Made by a program: the position numbers and the translations under genes. The notes beneath the pieces are model-generated. The model had not been told where the DNA came from. It saw only the letters and a list, made by a program, of their open reading frames with translations, and ran no database searches. A stretch of 64,000 bases of DNA. It comes from VBDM01 sp035499735. Its GTDB lineage: Bacteria; Pseudomonadota; Gammaproteobacteria; Burkholderiales; SG8-39. Below are positions 63,293 through 64,000 of this stretch, in pieces (position 1 is the stretch's first letter; every line of letters starts with the position of its first letter). The stretch lies in NCBI GenBank assembly GCA_035499735.1, contig DATJYC010000049.1, positions 1-64,000 on the forward strand, written 5' to 3'.

Positions 63293-64000
63293 ATGACAGC
63301 CCGCTCGATCCTCGCCTCGATCCTCGCCTGCACCGCTGCCGGCTGCGCCCACTGGCCCGCGACGCCCCGCCTTGAGCAGGTCGGAGCGCCCGGCTACCGC
63401 ATAGACGAGTCGCCCCGCCCCGGCCAATCCGACGACATGCTGGTGATTCTCGCCATGTCCGGCGGCGGGACGCGCGCCGCTGCGCTGGGCTACGGAGTGC
63501 TCGAGGAGCTGCGCCGGACGGAAGTGATGGTGAACGGCACAAAGCGTCGTCTCCTCGACGAGGTCGACGTGATCTCGGCCGTATCGGGCGGGACCTTCCC
63601 CGCTACGTACTACGCCCTGCGCGGCGAGAAGACTTTCGACGAGTTCGAGACGAAGGTGCTGTCTCGCAATTTCGAGAGCGAGCTGGTCTGGCGCATTCTG
63701 ACCCCGACCAACTGGTTCCGGCTTCCGTCGGGCACCTTCGGCAAGTCGGATCTTTTCGCCGAGCTCTACGACGAGACGGTGTTCGACCACGCCACTTTCG
63801 CCGACTTGAAGAAGGCAGGCGGACCCTTCGTGATCATCAACGGCACGGACGTCACTTCCGGCGCGCGGTTCAGCTTCACGCAGGACCAGTTCGACGCCAT
63901 CTGCGCCGATCTCATGCAGGTGCCGCTGGCACGCGCGGTCGCGACGTCGACGGCGCTCCCTCCACTGCTCACCCCTGTCACGTTCGAGAACCGCGGAGGG
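63293..64000 (+). CDS. Patatin-like lipoprotein (5' part; runs off the window)
   Basis: The frame from ATG 63293 is open to the right edge (236 codons). The N-terminus has a lipoprotein-type signal (SILASILACTAAGC). A patatin domain follows, with SGGGTRAAALGYG as oxyanion loop and the nucleophile in ISAVSGGTF, where the first glycine of GxSxG is alanine. The DGG motif, if present, lies past the window. It starts three bases after the outer-membrane protein gene and is probably co-transcribed. Confidence 0.8.
   Translation, partial: MTARSILASILACTAAGCAHWPATPRLEQVGAPGYRIDESPRPGQSDDMLVILAMSGGGTRAAALGYGVLEELRRTEVMVNGTKRRLLDEVDVISAVSGGTFPATYYALRGEKTFDEFETKVLSRNFESELVWRILTPTNWFRLPSGTFGKSDLFAELYDETVFDHATFADLKKAGGPFVIINGTDVTSGARFSFTQDQFDAICADLMQVPLARAVATSTALPPLLTPVTFENRGG

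Overview
The window reads as a chromosomal segment of a high-GC betaproteobacterium, most likely Burkholderiales or Nitrosomonadales related. The reasons are two Bug-type periplasmic receptors, an extended second-copy IF-1 beside a CspA-family gene, a patatin / acetoacetate decarboxylase / 3-hydroxybutyrate dehydrogenase set of the PHB-cycle type, a Nudix-ThiE fusion, and a complete dcw (division and cell wall) cluster with meso-diaminopimelate-type MurE followed by lpxC, secA, argJ and yacG. I saw no tRNA, rRNA, CRISPR array, insertion sequence or prophage. GTG starts and 4-base stop/start overlaps are common.

Layout. 0-0.8 kb: tail of a LivF-type ABC ATPase, then infA and a cold-shock gene on the minus strand. 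1-7.1 kb: a two-subunit Rieske ring-hydroxylating oxygenase (plus strand) faces a minus-strand operon of a 2-keto-4-pentenoate hydratase, an RraA-fold aldolase, an HpaI-type aldolase and, last, a secreted FecR/coiled-coil protein. 7.2-13.1 kb: malonyl-CoA decarboxylase, the three PHB-type genes, and a convergent sugar-acid dehydratase of the IlvD/Edd family. 13.1-19.3 kb: a 407-base spacer, a lower-GC PQQ-type secreted beta-propeller dehydrogenase, a decayed LysR fragment, both subunits of a 3-oxoacid CoA-transferase, an endostatin/lectin-like secreted protein with a strong terminator, and an alpha/beta hydrolase of the 2,6-dihydroxypseudooxynicotine hydrolase type.

19.4-32 kb is the most accessory-looking part: an M24 peptidase-fold protein with a damaged metal site, E1 alpha and E1 beta of a 2-oxoacid dehydrogenase, a free-standing lipoyl domain with no E2 core, a beta-hydroxyacid dehydrogenase, two Bug receptors, a complete ABC importer (ATPase, NMT1-type receptor, two permeases), a carboxymuconolactone-decarboxylase-like protein, an SDR lacking the catalytic serine, and a PcaF-like thiolase. 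Together it looks like uptake and beta-oxidation-like catabolism of an unidentified organic acid.

32-33.5 kb: a NYN/LOTUS RNA-binding protein and an unknown protein. 33.5-52.4 kb: an AT-rich promoter region with a candidate MraZ operator, then mraZ-rsmH-ftsL-ftsI-murE-murF-mraY-murD-ftsW-murG-murC-murB-ddl-ftsQ-ftsA-ftsZ, an undescribed 50-residue ORF, and lpxC. 52.4-60.1 kb: small membrane protein, DciA-like protein, M23 peptidase, secA, argJ, DUF815 ATPase, Nudix-ThiE, yacG. 60.1-64 kb: a type Vd patatin autotransporter, an outer-membrane-like protein and the start of a patatin lipoprotein.
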